DNA of 64,000 nt from Cymbomonas tetramitiformis (taxonomy: Eukaryota > Chlorophyta > Pyramimonadophyceae > Pyramimonadales > Pyramimonadaceae): contig LGRX02025804.1 in the NCBI GenBank assembly GCA_001247695.2, forward strand, positions 35,489-99,488, given 5' to 3'. The translations under genes were made by a program, and so were the position numbers. Shown here in pieces: positions 62,831 through 64,000 of this stretch. Within the stretch, counting starts at the first letter, position 1. Every line of letters starts with the position of its first letter. The notes below the pieces were generated by a model. It was not told the DNA's origin. It did no database searches and was given only the letters and a program-made list of their open reading frames with translations.

Positions 62831-63887
62831 TGGCTACTGCCCCGGGGTCCTTATCATATATAGGACCCAAATTGCGTTGGGTCCTTTCACAAGGACCACT
62901 TTTTCACGATTTTTTAAAAGCATCTTCTTGAGATAAATTGAGGCAACCACCAATAAGGTAGACTAATTATGACCCAAACTAACTTATCCTATGGCTGCTT
63001 GGCATATATCCGATGTGGCGTGCGTCTATTGGTAGCATAACTGCTAGTAACCCTGAAATTTTCAACGTTGTAGTTTTTCAAATGTTTGAAAACGAGGTAT
63101 GTAGCTCTTGATTTTTTCACAACAAACGGAATTTTGAAGCACACGGCGCCGACGCTATGCAATATTGGTGGCACATACCATGGCCGATGATCGGTGGATG
63201 TTTGTGCCCGGTGGCATCCCATTTCACGCCGTTATAGGTGTCACAATCCACATATCCCGCCATTTCCAAGGCAAATATTAGGAAATATATGGGCTAATTT
63301 TGGCATGGAACAATGTGACATTGACTGCGCACATGACGCCTGCAAGCTATCGCCGCATTGCAGTCTTCATATATACACACTAACGTAATTTTTAAGCCCT
63401 CTATATACCCAGAATGGACCATAACATGGTGCATATGCACAGTCATACAAGACGAAAGGCGACATTTTGGGCAGTCGATTTAGTGTAATTTTTAAGTTGG
63501 GTCATTTTTGCTGCTTCAACCGATATTTTGAGGGTCAAGATGACCTCGGATGAAAGTTTTGACAAGACACTGCAGAAAGAGCAGCTCGAGAACTTGATAA
63601 CATAGGTCCTGCAATTTTCATAGCACCTTCGAGCAAGCAAATAAAAAATGGGTCCTTGTGAAAGGACCCGCCATTTTATTTATTTTTGAGGGGAAACACA
63701 TATCCAAAGTAACCGCCGCAACCAAGGACATAAATGCAATCACTATGCATTCTCACTTAAAAATAAATTAATTGGGCTCATAAATACTCGACGAAAGCGG
63801 TCAAACTATAACTATATTCAATTATTATGCATGGTACGAGCATTATGCGTGGGTCCTTGTGAGGACCCAAGCTCGGGGCAGTAGCCA
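62831..63887. mobile_element. TIR element with GGACCC subterminal words, TSD AGAA
   Basis: TGGCTACTGCCCCG to its complement, flanked by AGAA (62827-62830, 63888-63891). GGGTCCTTGTGAAAGGACCC-type palindromes lie just inside both ends and at 63651-63672. About 1.06 kb, no recognisable gene. Superfamily uncertain. Confidence 0.7.
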
Positions 63888-63968
63888 AGAAGACGTCCAG
63901 AAGACGTCTCAGAAGACGTTCAGAAGACGTTCAGAAGACGCGTCTTCTGATTTTCCCAGAATGTAGGG

Positions 63969-64000
63969 GCAAGGGCTGGATCGTGGCAGGGGCTGGATCG
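63969..64000. repeat. GGATCG array, right of E3
   Basis: Continuation of the array at 43724-43993 (GGGGCTGGATCGTGGCA) starting with the duplicated GCA; it runs off the window. Confidence 0.75.

Larger units (their letters stand above)
43994..63968 (-). mobile_element. E3: CACTA-like transposon with CCCTAC ends, carrying nested insertions
   Basis: Left end CCCTACATTCTGGGAAAATC, right end its exact complement; GCA is duplicated at 43991-43993 and 63969-63971. Both ends lead into AGAAGACGTCTTCT-type repeats. The transposase runs on the minus strand from about 58.6 to 44.6 kb and is split by the MULE 48821-58119. A separate plus-strand ORF lies at 61741-62112. Without identified insertions E3 is about 9.1 kb. 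Confidence 0.85.

Overview
This window reads as transposon-dense nuclear DNA of a plant-lineage eukaryote. A streptophyte (charophyte) alga, perhaps Chara-like, fits best, but no host marker gene is present to prove it. The grounds are very large Ty3/gypsy retrotransposons, one with a cytosine methyltransferase in pol (an arrangement reported for charophyte and dinoflagellate elements), CACTA-type transposases with DUF4216/DUF4218-like blocks, a MULE/FAR1-type transposase with a SWIM finger, hAT-like MITEs, and GT-AG introns. I found no convincing host gene, rRNA or functional tRNA. Almost all the sequence is elements inserted into elements, and most insertions can be delimited to the base by terminal inverted repeats (TIRs) and target-site duplications (TSDs).

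Layout. 1-7.14 kb: a minus-strand remnant of a first gypsy element (protease, Dam-like domain, integrase, no reverse transcriptase). It is broken by a TIR element (629-5286, TSD ACCAGAAC) that itself holds a foldback element (2432-5272, TSD TA), and by a hAT-like element (5951-6617, TSD CCGAGGAG). 7.5-38.6 kb: a degenerate TACCGG-type minisatellite split by CACTA-like element E2 (8150-36758, TSD GAA). E2 holds a 264-bp MITE, split by the main gypsy element (11089-33122, TSD AGTT), which is split by CACTA-like element E1 (23804-29511, TSD AGA). 38.6-44 kb: tandem repeats, including four copies of a perfectly paired tRNA-like cloverleaf, and two weak hypothetical ORFs. 44-64 kb: CACTA-like element E3 (43994-63968, TSD GCA) with its transposase on the minus strand. 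It is split by a complete MULE (48821-58119, TSD TGATACCCGG) and by several MITEs.

The main gypsy element is the most striking content. Its 1.77-kb leader carries nine covarying RNA hairpins. Its coding part holds Gag, a protease split between two frames, about 1.3 thousand unexplained codons including a membrane-like stretch, reverse transcriptase, RNase H, a Dnmt3/DRM-like C5 cytosine methyltransferase, integrase, a PHD-like finger lacking its histidine ligand, and a second amino-methyltransferase-like domain. Its ends are circularly permuted: the LTR is cut at an internal ACAGCTGT palindrome and an LTR-LTR junction is present, as expected if a two-LTR circle was integrated through the palindrome.

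The three CACTA-like elements share CCCTAC ends and 3-bp TSDs. Each has its own palindromic subterminal word (CCAA/TTGG type in E1, CTGCAG type in E2, GAAGACGTCTTC type in E3), and E2 and E3 also carry that word in their transposase introns. The MULE has a comparable 20-bp palindrome. All domain calls are by eye from motifs; no database search was run.
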